A stretch of DNA of 64,000 bases, from positions 1 to 64,000 of the forward strand of contig JAQGMJ010000028.1 in the NCBI GenBank assembly GCA_028292405.1, read 5' to 3'. Both the position numbers and the translations under genes were made by a program. Each line of letters starts with the position of its first letter. Positions within the stretch are counted from its first letter, which is position 1. The stretch comes from Betaproteobacteria bacterium (GTDB lineage: Bacteria; Pseudomonadota; Gammaproteobacteria; Burkholderiales; JAEUOS01). Positions 16,446 through 25,844 of this stretch are shown one piece after another. The notes below the pieces were generated by a model that saw nothing but the letters and a program-made list of their open reading frames with translations, did no database searches and was not told the origin of the DNA.

Positions 16446-18404
16446 CTAATTCGGCATCGTGATCCGCCGGCCGAGGTACTGCGAACCTTCCTTCGAAAGA
16501 TGGCGCGGGTCGTGGTATAGCGCGACGCCGTCGCGCGTCGAATAGCAGAACTCGCGGTCGCAAAAAATATCCAGGGGGTCGACCACGGCGATGGCGGGAT
16601 ATTTTTTCAGCAAGGGATCGAACAGGCGCTTGTACTCGTCGAGATAGCCTTCCTGTATGGCGCGTGCGGACTTGCAAATCGCGCCCGGCGCGATGGCCGG
16701 CGCGCAATCGCCGGACCCGTAGCCGAGCTCCGGCGTCTGCTGGACCACGATGATGCGCTTGTGCGCGGCGGCGAGATATTGGACCGTGCGCTCGAAGGCA
16801 ACCGCGAACACTTCCGGGTTGCTCGCCGAGCGCGGCTGGTCGCGCAGGGTCAGGCGCCATTCCGGCTCGCGCGGCGCAGGCTCGAACTGGCGGCCGTTGA
16901 GATACAGGTGCCAGTTGGCGGCGAGGATCACGGTCTTGATGCGCTCGTCTTCCGCAATCTTGCGCAGGTAGAGGTTGCCCAGGCGCGCGCAGTTGCTGCC
17001 GTCTTCGCCGACGCGGCTGCTTTCGATGCCCAGGAGCGGCGGGCAGCCACCGTTGCCGACGTGAAACAGGACCTGGCGTCGCTCTTTGTAGTAGTCGCGC
17101 AGGCCGAAATACAGGGCGTTGGCGAAGCTGTCGCCGACCAGGGCGACGGTGGGCGCGGTCTCGCCGGCTTCGAGCATGCAAAAATCGCTGTCGATCGACA
17201 GGCTGGCGCAGGCCGGAGAGCGCCGCGTGCCGACGAAGTCCAGGTTCGCCTGGTCGAAAACACGGTTCATGCTGAAGTGGGTGGCGGCGGCGGCGGCGCA
17301 CAGGAGTCCCATCATCAGCGCCAGCGGCAGGATGAAGGCGCGCGGCCTGGCGCCGCCGCGGCGCACCGGGGTTTCGATCACCCGGTAGGTATGCCAGGCC
17401 AGCACTGTGGCGATCGCCACCGCCAGTACGCGGATCTCCGGCAAGGCCTGGCCGTGGTCCATATGATTGGCGAACACCAGCAGGGGCCAGTGCCAGAGGT
17501 AAAGCGGATAGCTGATCAGCCCGAGCCACACCAGCGGCGCGGCCGCCAGCAGGCGGCGGTTGCACCAGGCAGCGGGGCCGGCGGCGATCACCATCACGCT
17601 GCCCGTCACCGGCAGCAGCGCGGCCCAGCCGGGAAAGGCGGTGGCGGCGTCGAAACTGGCAATCGACAGCACGATGATCGCCAGGCCGGCAATCGAGAGC
17701 AGGTTGCGGCCGCGCGGCGGCGCATCGGCAGGGGCATGCAGTTGTGCATAGGCCAGCATGCCGCCGGCCGCCAGTTCCCAGAAGCGGGTCAGAGGCGAGT
17801 AGAACGCCGCCACCCGGTCGCTGCCGGTGAGTTGGACGCACAGGGCCAGCGACAGCAGGCCGATCACCCCGAGCAGCGCCGGCAGGTTCCAGCGCCGCCG
17901 CCAGGGCCAGCCCAGCAGCAGGGGCCAGACGATGTAGAACTGCTCCTCGATGGCCAGCGACCAGAGATGCAGCAAGGGCTTGGACTCGGCCAGGGCGTCG
18001 AAGTAGCCGGCCTCGTTCCACAGCGCGAAATTGGAAACGAAGGCCGCGCCCGCCGCCACATGCTTGCTCAGTTGCCGGTATTCGTCGCTACTGAGGATGA
18101 ACAGGCCGCCGATGAAGGTTGCCAACAGCACCGCCAGCAGCGCGGGGAAAATGCGCCGCACCCGGCGCGCATAAAAACCGGCATAGGAAAAGCTGCCGTC
18201 GGCTAAGCCGGCAAAGATCACGCTGCTGATGAGAAAGCCGGAGATGACGAAAAAAATGTCGACGCCGACAAAGCCGCCGGTGACCACCCCGGGAAAGGCG
18301 TGAAAGGCGACCACGGCGATCACCGCCAGGGCGCGCAGGCCGTCGATGTCCGGCCGGTAGATCAGGTGGCCGGCTGCGTCATCGCGGGATGACGCCAGAG
18401 GCAC
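16446..18404 (-). CDS. Acyltransferase 3 with C-terminal SGNH domain (OafA-like)
   Basis: A 652-residue integral membrane O-acyltransferase. Residues ~15-350 form the acyltransferase-3 domain, beginning with YRPDIDGLRALAVIAVVAFHA (family His in the VVAFHA segment) and containing the FYARRVRRIFPAL motif. The soluble periplasmic part has the SGNH nucleophile motif VALVGDSFANAL near residue 424 and the Asp/His end motif DPRHLS near residue 630. Such proteins O-acetylate surface polysaccharides, such as O-antigen or capsule. It starts with GTG, with no clear ribosome site. No glycan synthesis genes are nearby. Confidence 0.88.
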   Translation of the reverse strand: MPLASSRDDAAGHLIYRPDIDGLRALAVIAVVAFHAFPGVVTGGFVGVDIFFVISGFLISSVIFAGLADGSFSYAGFYARRVRRIFPALLAVLLATFIGGLFILSSDEYRQLSKHVAAGAAFVSNFALWNEAGYFDALAESKPLLHLWSLAIEEQFYIVWPLLLGWPWRRRWNLPALLGVIGLLSLALCVQLTGSDRVAAFYSPLTRFWELAAGGMLAYAQLHAPADAPPRGRNLLSIAGLAIIVLSIASFDAATAFPGWAALLPVTGSVMVIAAGPAAWCNRRLLAAAPLVWLGLISYPLYLWHWPLLVFANHMDHGQALPEIRVLAVAIATVLAWHTYRVIETPVRRGGARPRAFILPLALMMGLLCAAAAATHFSMNRVFDQANLDFVGTRRSPACASLSIDSDFCMLEAGETAPTVALVGDSFANALYFGLRDYYKERRQVLFHVGNGGCPPLLGIESSRVGEDGSNCARLGNLYLRKIAEDERIKTVILAANWHLYLNGRQFEPAPREPEWRLTLRDQPRSASNPEVFAVAFERTVQYLAAAHKRIIVVQQTPELGYGSGDCAPAIAPGAICKSARAIQEGYLDEYKRLFDPLLKKYPAIAVVDPLDIFCDREFCYSTRDGVALYHDPRHLSKEGSQYLGRRITMPN

Positions 18405-18639
18405 CGGGATGGTAATGGAGTTGATGGACAGGGAAATCTCTTTTCCGGATGCTTTCGGTTCCGCCTTCCGGAAGCCGTCGCGCGATTACCCTCGTCAGGC
18501 GCGGCCATGCCGCCAGCGCCAACCACGAGGTGCGCCGCCGGCACGGCCCGGGAGGCGCCATCCCGGACCTCTCCTTCCAGGAATCCGCGATGATGCCTCA
18601 AAACGGCGGCACCGGCAGGCCGCCGCCGTCCAGCGGCGC

Positions 18640-21600
18640 TTATTTGCCTCCCAGCGCGAGTTTCAGCGGCACCGCCTTGCCCGGCTCGGCCGAGACCTTC
18701 TCCGGCGCGCCGGCGGTGGCGCGCGAAGCATCGACGCCATTTTCGGCGAGCGCGGCGACAATCGCCTGGGCGCGCTGGGTGCCGAGCTGGGTCAGCGCGT
18801 CCGCGGCCAGGGGCTGGTTTTCGTCCAGGCGCTGGCGCAGCTTGCGGTAGAAATCGCCGGCATCGGCTACCTGCGGCTCGCCGGAGGCCAGGCGGGCGGC
18901 GCGCTGCAGCAGCGAGATCTTGCCCTTGGGTTCGTCGCCGGCCTTGGCCGAAGCGGCGTTGGCGGCAGCGCCGCTGCCGGCCTTGTTGGCGTCCGGCTCG
19001 GCGCTTTCGGCGGGCGGTGCGGGCGCGGCAGGGATGCCGCCGGCCTTTTCAGCCTCCGCCTTGGCCTTATCGAAATCAGCCTTGCCGAAGCGCTCGGTGT
19101 AAAGGTCGCGCAGGGCACTGCGCACATGGCGGTCCTGCAAATCGAGCGGGCCGGGCTCTTCGCCGGCGGCGAGCGTAATGCTGGCGCGCTTGGCGATTTC
19201 GTCGCGCACCAGGCGCGCCTTGATGGCGGCGCCGTCGGCGGCCTCGCTGTATTGCGCGGGGGCGGTGAGCTTGAGCTGGGCGCGCTTGGCCAGCACTTGC
19301 GCGACCTGCTTGATCTTCTCGCGCTCCGGCGGCAAGAGCTTGGCGCTGCCGGGGTCGAATTCGATGGCCTCCAGTTTTTCGCCGCCGCTGATGCCGAGCA
19401 ATGAGCCGAGGGCGCGGAAGGGTGCCGTGACCAGCTTGGTCAGTACATTGCCGATGGCCTTCCAGACCACGGCGCCGTAGCTGAACTGCGGGTCGTTCAT
19501 GTCGCCGGAGACCGGCAGGCCGAGATCGATGCGGCCGTCACTGTCTTTCAGGATGGCGATGGCCAGTTCGAGGGGCAGCTTCAGCGCATCGGGGCTGTCG
19601 ACGCGTTCGCCCAGTTTCAGCTGGTCGATGACGATCTGGTTGTCGCCTTCGAGCTTGCTGTCGCGCACCTTGTATTTGAGGTCGAGCGAAATCTTGCCCT
19701 CGGCGATCTTGTAGCCGGCGAACTTCATCGTATAGGGCGAGGCCGATACCATGTCGACGTTTTTGAACACGACATTGACATCGGTGTTGTCGCGCGGCGC
19801 GAAAGGATTCAACCCGCCACGGACGCGGGCAAGGCCGAATTCATCGACCTGGCCGTCGAGCTCGATCTGGCTGCGGGTATTGCGGCTCGACGACAGGCCG
19901 GTGATCACGCCGGACAGCTCATGGATCTTCGCGCCGAACTGCGGACGCAGCGAGAGGTCGGTGAAGTCGAGCTTGCCTTTGTCGAAGCGGATGCGGCGGA
20001 TGCCGATGGGGAAGGGATCGTCGTCGCCCTTTGCGGCGGGCCTGGCCGTTGCCGGCGCCGGTTTGGCGGCGACCGGCGCCGGCGGCGCGGTGGCCACCAC
20101 AGTCGCGCCGCTGGTGGCGGCCTTCACCAGCAGGCGCGCGGCATTGAAGCTGCGGTCGTTTTCGATCAGCAGCTTGGCGTTGGGTTCGAGCACGCGCAAC
20201 TCCGGGATCTCCAGGCGGTTCGGGCTGATCGACACCAGCATTTTTTCCGCGCCCACGCTTTTCCACGAAGCGAACAAATCGCCGTCATCCTCGTTCAGCA
20301 GCAGGCCGGCGATTTCGAAGCCGCCGGTATAGCGCAGCATCGCGGCCTTCGGGCCGCTGCCGCCCACCGCGACGCGGCCGGCAGCGTTGACACTGCCGCG
20401 CGCCAGCTTGAGATGGATGAATTTGGCCAGCATCGGCTGCGCGATGGCCAGCGCCAGTTGCTTCACCTTCACGTCGGCGTCGACCGCGCCGCTGGCCGGC
20501 ACCGCGCTGCCTTGTGCGGAGAAATCACCGCCTTCCTTGAGCTTGAAGCCGGCATTGAATTTGACCGCCTGCTTGAGATCGCTGGAGGCATTTTCGAGCT
20601 TCAGGCTGATCTCCTGCGCATGCAGGTGGATACCGCTACCCTGGTCTTCGATGTCGGCGGCGAGCTTGCCCAGTTCGACGGTCTTGACCACCGCGCTCCA
20701 GGGTTGCGCCGGCACGCCGGGCGCGGCGCTGACGGCCACCGCCTTTTCGCCGCCGCCGGCCTTGGGCAGCGCGGCCATCAGGTTGAGCTGGCCCTTTGCA
20801 TCGCGCAGCACCTTGACTTCGCCGCCGTCGATGAAAAGGCGCCCGAGCACGGCGCGGTGCGCGGCAAGATCGACTTCGCCGTCGGCGAAGCCGAGCCGCG
20901 CCACCTTCACCAATGATTGCGCGCCGCTGGTAATCGCAAGATTGTCCAGCGAGAATTGGGCGTTGCTGATCTTCACCTGCGGCGCGGCGTCGGCCTGCTC
21001 CGCATCAACCGCCAGATGCAGTTGCAGCTTGCCGGCCTCCACTTTCACCGGCGGGGTGACGGTTTCGTCGATGGCACTCACGGCCACGTCTTCGAAGGCT
21101 ACCTGCTTGACGCCGAGCTTCCAGCGGCTGACGGTGACTTGCGCGCCGGCGCTCACCGGATGCGCGGGGCTCTCGGCCATCAGGTTGGCGACATCGAGTT
21201 GCCCCTTGGCATCGCGCTTGACAGCGAACTTGCCGCCGCCGGCAGTTACCGACTCCACCGTGGCGACACGGCGCGCCAGGTCGGCGTTGATGCCGCTGAC
21301 GTTCAAGCGCGTGAGCGTCGCGAATGAGTCCTTTGCGCCTTCATGGGCAACGGCGAAATCGGTGAGCGCGAGCTTGGCGCCGTTCAGGCTGGCCTCGAAT
21401 TTTCCGCCGCTGTAGGCGAAGCGGTAAGGCAGGTTTACCGAGAGTTTGCCGGCGGCCAGGGTGATCTTGGCGTAACTCTTGAGGTAGACCGCGAACTCGG
21501 GCAGGGACGCGCCCTCCACCGAGAGTTCGCCGCTGCCGTGGATCGGATTGACCGAGGCTTCGCCCTTCCACAAAATCTTGCCGCCGCGCGCGGAATTGGC

Positions 21601-22173
21601 GCTGAAGGTATAGGGACCGGTGCGGTCCGGCAAAGTGCTGAAGTTGTCCAGCGCGAACTCGATCGGCGTCAGCGCGTTGCTGTAGCCGGCCTGCTCGTCC
21701 TTCATTTCCACCTTGCCCTGGTCGACGGCGAAATGGTCGACTACCAGGCGCGGCAGGCCGGAGGAAGGCTCTTCCGGATTTTTCTTTTTGTCGATGGTCG
21801 CCAGCAGTTCGGCGATGTTGAACCTGCCGTCCTTGGCGATGGCCAGGCTGGCGCTGGGGGCGACGATGTGGATTTCGCCGAAGCTCCAGGCGCGGCGCGG
21901 CAATGAAATCCAGTCGAGGTCCACCGTGAGGGAGCCGACGCCGAACAACGGCGCGCCGCTGGTTTCGGACAAGCGGATGTCGTGCGCTTCCAGGCGCAGG
22001 GTGAAGGGGTTGAACTTGACCTCGCCGATCTCGCCCTTGCGCTCCAGTTGGTCCTGCACGACCTTCGGCACCTGGCTGCGGATCACATAGGGCACCAGGG
22101 CAAATCCGGCCAGCGTATATAGCGCCAGGAAACCGGCGCCCCCCGCCGCCCAGCGTTTCCATCGGAATTTCAT
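18640..22173 (-). CDS. AsmA-like DUF748 domain protein
   Basis: A 1177-residue envelope protein. A short cytoplasmic start and a single helix (FLALYTLAGFALVPYVI) anchor it in the inner membrane. The rest is the long repetitive beta-rich DUF748/AsmA architecture, with blocks such as GVGSLTVDLDWISL and VFKNVDMVSASPYTMKFAGY. Near residues 1000-1130 comes an OmpA-like segment beginning at LEAIEFDPGSAKL. Relatives bridge the periplasm and help lipid transport or outer-membrane biogenesis; the exact role is unknown. The ATG at 22173 has the site AAGGTGGGACG. The linker at about residues 690-735 is Ala/Pro-rich. Confidence 0.85.
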   Translation of the reverse strand: MKFRWKRWAAGGAGFLALYTLAGFALVPYVIRSQVPKVVQDQLERKGEIGEVKFNPFTLRLEAHDIRLSETSGAPLFGVGSLTVDLDWISLPRRAWSFGEIHIVAPSASLAIAKDGRFNIAELLATIDKKKNPEEPSSGLPRLVVDHFAVDQGKVEMKDEQAGYSNALTPIEFALDNFSTLPDRTGPYTFSANSARGGKILWKGEASVNPIHGSGELSVEGASLPEFAVYLKSYAKITLAAGKLSVNLPYRFAYSGGKFEASLNGAKLALTDFAVAHEGAKDSFATLTRLNVSGINADLARRVATVESVTAGGGKFAVKRDAKGQLDVANLMAESPAHPVSAGAQVTVSRWKLGVKQVAFEDVAVSAIDETVTPPVKVEAGKLQLHLAVDAEQADAAPQVKISNAQFSLDNLAITSGAQSLVKVARLGFADGEVDLAAHRAVLGRLFIDGGEVKVLRDAKGQLNLMAALPKAGGGEKAVAVSAAPGVPAQPWSAVVKTVELGKLAADIEDQGSGIHLHAQEISLKLENASSDLKQAVKFNAGFKLKEGGDFSAQGSAVPASGAVDADVKVKQLALAIAQPMLAKFIHLKLARGSVNAAGRVAVGGSGPKAAMLRYTGGFEIAGLLLNEDDGDLFASWKSVGAEKMLVSISPNRLEIPELRVLEPNAKLLIENDRSFNAARLLVKAATSGATVVATAPPAPVAAKPAPATARPAAKGDDDPFPIGIRRIRFDKGKLDFTDLSLRPQFGAKIHELSGVITGLSSSRNTRSQIELDGQVDEFGLARVRGGLNPFAPRDNTDVNVVFKNVDMVSASPYTMKFAGYKIAEGKISLDLKYKVRDSKLEGDNQIVIDQLKLGERVDSPDALKLPLELAIAILKDSDGRIDLGLPVSGDMNDPQFSYGAVVWKAIGNVLTKLVTAPFRALGSLLGISGGEKLEAIEFDPGSAKLLPPEREKIKQVAQVLAKRAQLKLTAPAQYSEAADGAAIKARLVRDEIAKRASITLAAGEEPGPLDLQDRHVRSALRDLYTERFGKADFDKAKAEAEKAGGIPAAPAPPAESAEPDANKAGSGAAANAASAKAGDEPKGKISLLQRAARLASGEPQVADAGDFYRKLRQRLDENQPLAADALTQLGTQRAQAIVAALAENGVDASRATAGAPEKVSAEPGKAVPLKLALGGK

Positions 22174-22442
22174 CGTCCCACCTTTTGCAAACGGTCTCTC
22201 CCCGCAGGCTGGAGTATGCACCCGGACAGTTGTGGCGCAAAGCGATGGCGCGATTTTGCGCGCGGCAGATGAAGAATGCGTGATTTGACGCGAGTTTGCG
22301 TGACGTGCGGCGAGATGTCGCCTGGGTGAAACACTTATGCTGCCCATGGTTGCGCCAGGGGCCGGTTCTCCGCCAACATGCGCCATTCTTCAGCGCGGCA
22401 CTGTATGCGCGCGACGAAGTCCCATGACAAGAGGAGACCACA

Positions 22443-23210
22443 ATGAGAAACACCGTATGCACCGCCGCCACGCTGGCGCTGGCATTGACATTGGCACACG
22501 GCGGCACCGCCGGCGCCGCCGAGATCAAGGTGATGTCGTCCACCGGCGTATCGACCGTGATGAAGGACCTCGGCCCGGCCTATGAAAAGAGCAGCGGCAA
22601 CAAGCTCGACATCAGCTACGACACCTCGGCCATCATCATGGAGCGGGTGAAAAAGGGCGAGACGGCGGACCTGATCATCCTCACCGGGCCGCAGATCGAG
22701 GCGCTGGCCAAGCAGGGCAAGGTCGTGGCGGGCAGCCGCGCCGACCTGGCGCGCTCGGGTATCGGCGTGGCGGTGCGCACGGGCGCGCCGAAGCCGGACA
22801 TCAGCTCGGTGGAGGCATTCAAGAAGACCCTGCTCAACGCGAAGTCGGTGACTTACACCACCACCGGCGCCAGCGGCGTGTATTTCGCCTCGGTGATTGA
22901 AAAGCTGGGCATTGCGCCGGAAGTGCAGGCGAAGGCGAAGACCCAGGCCGGCGGCCACGTGGCGGAACTGGTGGCGACCGGCGACGCGGAACTCGGCGTG
23001 CAGATGGAAAGCGAGTTGCGCGGCACGCCGGGCGCGGACTATCTCGGCCCGCTGCCGGGCGAACTGCAGCTGTACACGGTGTTTTCGGCCGGGTTGTTCG
23101 AGGGCACGAAACAGGCGGAGGCAGCGAAGAGCCTGGTGCATTTTCTCACCAGCCCGGAGTCCGGGCGCGCTTTTGCCAAAGGCGGGATGGAGCCGGCAGG
23201 CGGGCGCTAG
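22443..23210 (+). CDS. Periplasmic substrate-binding protein, ModA-like
   Basis: A 255-residue type 2 periplasmic binding protein with a signal peptide ending at AGAAE. The start IKVMSSTGVSTVMKDLGPAYE and the block TADLIILTGPQIEALAKQGKV are those of the molybdate-binding ModA group, but orphan relatives of this kind may bind other anions. A strong site AAGAGGAGACCACA precedes the ATG. There is no permease or ATPase gene alongside, and it is divergent from the DUF748 gene with a 269-bp spacer in which I see no clear element. Confidence 0.8.
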   Translation: MRNTVCTAATLALALTLAHGGTAGAAEIKVMSSTGVSTVMKDLGPAYEKSSGNKLDISYDTSAIIMERVKKGETADLIILTGPQIEALAKQGKVVAGSRADLARSGIGVAVRTGAPKPDISSVEAFKKTLLNAKSVTYTTTGASGVYFASVIEKLGIAPEVQAKAKTQAGGHVAELVATGDAELGVQMESELRGTPGADYLGPLPGELQLYTVFSAGLFEGTKQAEAAKSLVHFLTSPESGRAFAKGGMEPAGGR

Positions 23211-23267
23211 CCGTTGGTTGACCCCCGGCCATCCCGAGGCTGACCGCGCCAGCCCGTCCCGGCCCCG

Positions 23268-23603
23268 CTAGCGCAGGGGAATCGGCTCGCCGGCCTTTTC
23301 GGCGGCTTCGCGATCGCGGCGCTCCGCCTGGGTCAGGCAGCGGTAGACGGTGACGCGGCGGCCGGTGCTTTCGAGGTCGCTCTTGTTGAAGACCCCGCTC
23401 TTGCCGTAGGCGGCGCAGGTGTTGCTGCCTTTTTCCAGCATCGCTTCGGCGCTGAATTTCTCGGTGTCGTATTCGATCACCACGTTTGCACTGTTTTCCT
23501 GGCGGATGCGGTAGCCGCGGTCGAAATAATTCGATGCCGTGGACATGGCGGAACAGCCGGCCAGCTGCAGGGCGAGGCAAAGCGCGAGTACGGTGCGGGT
23601 CAT
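23268..23603 (-). CDS. Small lipoprotein of unknown function
   Basis: A 111-residue predicted lipoprotein. The signal peptide MTRTVLALCLALQLAGC ends in the lipobox LAGC (Cys17). The mature part is polar, with two cysteines in NTCAAYGKSG and VYRCLTQ that could form a disulfide, and a charged end. I do not recognise a family. No clear ribosome site is seen. It sits 57 bases downstream of the phosphoesterase gene on the same strand, so they may be co-transcribed. Confidence 0.7.
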   Translation of the reverse strand: MTRTVLALCLALQLAGCSAMSTASNYFDRGYRIRQENSANVVIEYDTEKFSAEAMLEKGSNTCAAYGKSGVFNKSDLESTGRRVTVYRCLTQAERRDREAAEKAGEPIPLR

Positions 23604-23659
23604 GGGCGAAAGATTGCCGTAAGAGACGTGAGGATGCGAAGTGTAGCGCCTGCGCGGCT

Positions 23660-24571
23660 TCAAAGCAGGAGCAGGTCGACGGCGGGCGGGTTGAGCAGGC
23701 GCATCGGCAGGCCGATTTCGCCGACCCCGCTGGTGGTGAAGACATCGGGGCGGCCCAGGAGATCGTCGCTCCATTGCGCTGCCGTCAGCAGGCCGCGGTC
23801 GAACGGGCCCTTGACCGGGATGACGTAGCGATAGACGAAGGGCAGGCGGATCTGCCCGCCGTGGGTGTGGCCGGCGAGCAGCAGGCGCGAGAGATTGCGC
23901 GGCACCTGGTAGGCAAGGTCCGGGTTGTGGGTGAGCAGCACCAGGGGCGCGGCGCCCTTGTAGGCCTGTGCGGCGCGAAAGTCGGCGTTGCCGGTCCACA
24001 GGTCGCCGATGCCGGCGATCTTGACGCGGCCGCAGTCGACGACACGGTCTTCCACCCCTTGCACGCCGGCGCGGGTGAGCGCCTCCCGCACCATGGCGGT
24101 GGGCACGTCGCCACCGTGAGGCGGTGCCACCTCGTGGCTGTCATGGTTGCCGAGGACGGCGTAGACCGGGCCGTGGATGTTTTTCAGGGTGGCCAACAGC
24201 GTGTCCAGCGGCGCGTCCGGCGCGTAAAGAAAGTCGCCGGCAATCACCGTGCAGTCGGGCTTGAGCGCATTGATGTGTTCGGCCAGGCGGGCGACGAAGG
24301 CGGCGTTGTTGTAGGCGCCCAGGTGCAGGTCGGAGATCAGGGCGACGCGGGTGCCGGTATGCAGGGCCGTTCGGGTTTCGCGCTCGATGATCCATTGCGG
24401 TTCGACGAAGCGCATCCAGACGAACAACAGTCCCAGCGCGACGCGTACGGCAAAGCGGCTGTGCTGGCGATGCCGGCGCCAGCGCCAGAGGGCCCAGGCG
24501 AGGTAGAGCCAGACCAGGTGGGAACCATAGAAGATTCCGTGGACTATCAGGTGTTCGGAATAATCGGCCAT
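23660..24571 (-). CDS. Membrane-anchored metallophosphoesterase
   Basis: A 303-residue calcineurin-like phosphoesterase of the YkuE/YaeI type. Two hydrophobic segments in the first 60 residues anchor it. The metal ligands are all visible: ISDLHLG, AGDFLYAPD, LGNHDSH, and GHTHGGQ. Related enzymes act on membrane lipids such as UDP-diacylglucosamine or phosphoglycerides. The start is uncertain: the ATG at 24571 fits the family but has no Shine-Dalgarno sequence, being preceded directly by U-rich bases and a large predicted RNA fold. A TTG at 24649 would place the fold inside the coding region. Confidence 0.85.
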   Translation of the reverse strand: MADYSEHLIVHGIFYGSHLVWLYLAWALWRWRRHRQHSRFAVRVALGLLFVWMRFVEPQWIIERETRTALHTGTRVALISDLHLGAYNNAAFVARLAEHINALKPDCTVIAGDFLYAPDAPLDTLLATLKNIHGPVYAVLGNHDSHEVAPPHGGDVPTAMVREALTRAGVQGVEDRVVDCGRVKIAGIGDLWTGNADFRAAQAYKGAAPLVLLTHNPDLAYQVPRNLSRLLLAGHTHGGQIRLPFVYRYVIPVKGPFDRGLLTAAQWSDDLLGRPDVFTTSGVGEIGLPMRLLNPPAVDLLLL

Positions 24572-24582
24572 GGAAAGAAAAA

Positions 24583-24734
24583 CCCGGGCGCTCTGGGCCA
24601 GGGGCTGGGGGCCGGATGGCGCCGCAGCAGCGCCATCCGCGCGAGACAAGGAGGGTTGCCTCTGCCCCCAGCCACCAGCCCGGAGCGTCCGGGCGGGGCT
24701 GTCGAATCTTTGCAGCTTAGCGGCTTTGCAGCCG
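24583..24734 (-). promoter_or_regulatory. Large structured RNA-like element, three-way junction with U-run
   Basis: Read on the minus strand, arms at 24693-24664 and 24612-24583 pair over 30 positions with 27 pairs (two are G-U). They enclose a short hairpin (GAGG/CCUC, 24662-24651) and a perfect 9-bp hairpin GGATGGCGC/GCGCCATCC (24638-24614). The fold ends in TTTTTCTTT, just before the phosphoesterase ATG at 24571. Upstream, 24734-24721 forms another hairpin with a GCAA loop. It may be a complex terminator for the 47-residue gene or a riboregulator. Confidence 0.6.
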
Positions 24735-24769
24735 AGTGTCCCAGGGTGCCCCGGGGGGCCTCCTTTGGA

Positions 24770-24913
24770 TTAGCCGCCCGTCAGGGCGAGCACCAGCACG
24801 ACCAGGCCGGATAGCACTGCCGCGGCGATGCCGACGGCGGCGGCCAGGCCGATGGTCTGGAACATGTCGCCTGCCAGGTCCATCTGTTCCTGAATCTTGA
24901 TTTCGGTGTTCAT
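24770..24913 (-). CDS. 47-residue single-span membrane protein
   Basis: A short gene with a very strong ribosome site (CAGGAGGATTGC before ATG at 24913). The product has a polar amphipathic start (MNTEIKIQEQMDLAGDMFQ) and one membrane helix (GLAAAVGIAAAVLSGLVVLVLAL) ending in TGG. I recognise no family. It is divergent from the response regulator gene at 25119, so the two may share a control region, and it is followed by the structured element at 24583-24734. Confidence 0.65.
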   Translation of the reverse strand: MNTEIKIQEQMDLAGDMFQTIGLAAAVGIAAAVLSGLVVLVLALTGG

Positions 24914-25118
24914 GCAATCCTCCTGAAGTCCGTTGCTGTCATTTAAGCGCCCCGGTATGACAATGGTATCCACATAAAACGGCCTTGTGGAGGCCAAATA
25001 TGGCAAAAACATGACTTTTTTCACCCCGGCTTGCATGGGATGCGGCTTCGGTTATAGTCCGGGCGCATCCGTTGCAATGCGTCTCGCAATGCAGCATTTC
25101 CCACCAACGGTGAAAAAA

Positions 25119-25823
25119 ATGGCAAAAAGAATAGCCCTGATCGAAGACGACGCCGCCATCCGCGCCAATTATGCGGATGCGATCAAAAAGCACGGCTACG
25201 AGGTAGCCACCTATGCCAGCCGCCCGGAGGCTTCCAGCGCCTTCAAGGTGCGGTTGCCGGAACTGGCGATCATCGACATCGGCCTGGGCCAGGAGCCGGA
25301 AGGCGGCTTTACGCTTTGCCGCGAGTTGCGCGCGCTTTCGGCCACCCTGCCGATCATTTTCCTGACGGCACGCGACAGCGACTTCGACATCGTCTCCGGC
25401 CTGCGCCTGGGCGCCGACGACTACCTGACCAAGGACGTGTCGCTGCCGCACCTGTTGGCGCGTATCGCCGCGCTGTTTCGCCGCGCCGAACTGGCGGCGA
25501 CGCCGGCGGCGGCCGAGGAGATCATCGAGCGCGGGCAGTTGAAGCTGGACATGAAGCGTTTTCTCGCCACCTGGAACGACAAAATAGTCGACCTGACGCT
25601 GACCGAGTTCTGGATGGTGCACGCGCTGGCGAAATTTCCCGGCCACGTGAAAAACCGCGACCAGTTGATGGGCGACGCGAAAATCGTGGTCGATGACGGC
25701 ACCATCACTTCGCACGTCAAGCGCATCCGCAAGAAGTTCGTGGTGGTGGACGATGCCTTCGACTCCATCGACACCGTCTACGGCATGGGTTATCGCTGGC
25801 GCGAGGGCGACGGACAGCGGTAG
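25119..25823 (+). CDS. Response regulator of the 'dedicated sortase system' type (PdsR-like)
   Basis: A 234-residue OmpR-type regulator. The receiver domain has acidic Asp10/Asp11, phospho-acceptor Asp53 (AIIDIGLG), Thr83 and Lys105; a winged-helix DNA-binding domain fills residues ~130-230. The sequences IEDDAAIRANYADAI, GGFTLCRELRALSATLPI and GLRLGADDYLTKDVSLPH closely match my recollection of the proteobacterial dedicated-sortase-system regulators (TIGR03787). The ATG at 25119 is chosen over upstream in-frame codons because it begins right at the receiver domain. The kinase gene follows after 21 bases. Confidence 0.88.
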   Translation: MAKRIALIEDDAAIRANYADAIKKHGYEVATYASRPEASSAFKVRLPELAIIDIGLGQEPEGGFTLCRELRALSATLPIIFLTARDSDFDIVSGLRLGADDYLTKDVSLPHLLARIAALFRRAELAATPAAAEEIIERGQLKLDMKRFLATWNDKIVDLTLTEFWMVHALAKFPGHVKNRDQLMGDAKIVVDDGTITSHVKRIRKKFVVVDDAFDSIDTVYGMGYRWREGDGQR

Positions 25824-25844
25824 CAAAAAAGGGTAGACGCCTGC

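Noticed and set aside
16761..18206. A 481-codon plus-strand frame over the acyltransferase
   Set aside because: Antisense shadow; the acyltransferase has all its motifs.
24583..24693. 6S RNA or SRP RNA as an explanation for the long stem
   Set aside because: None of the conserved sequence signatures of those RNAs is present, and the length is too short for 6S RNA.
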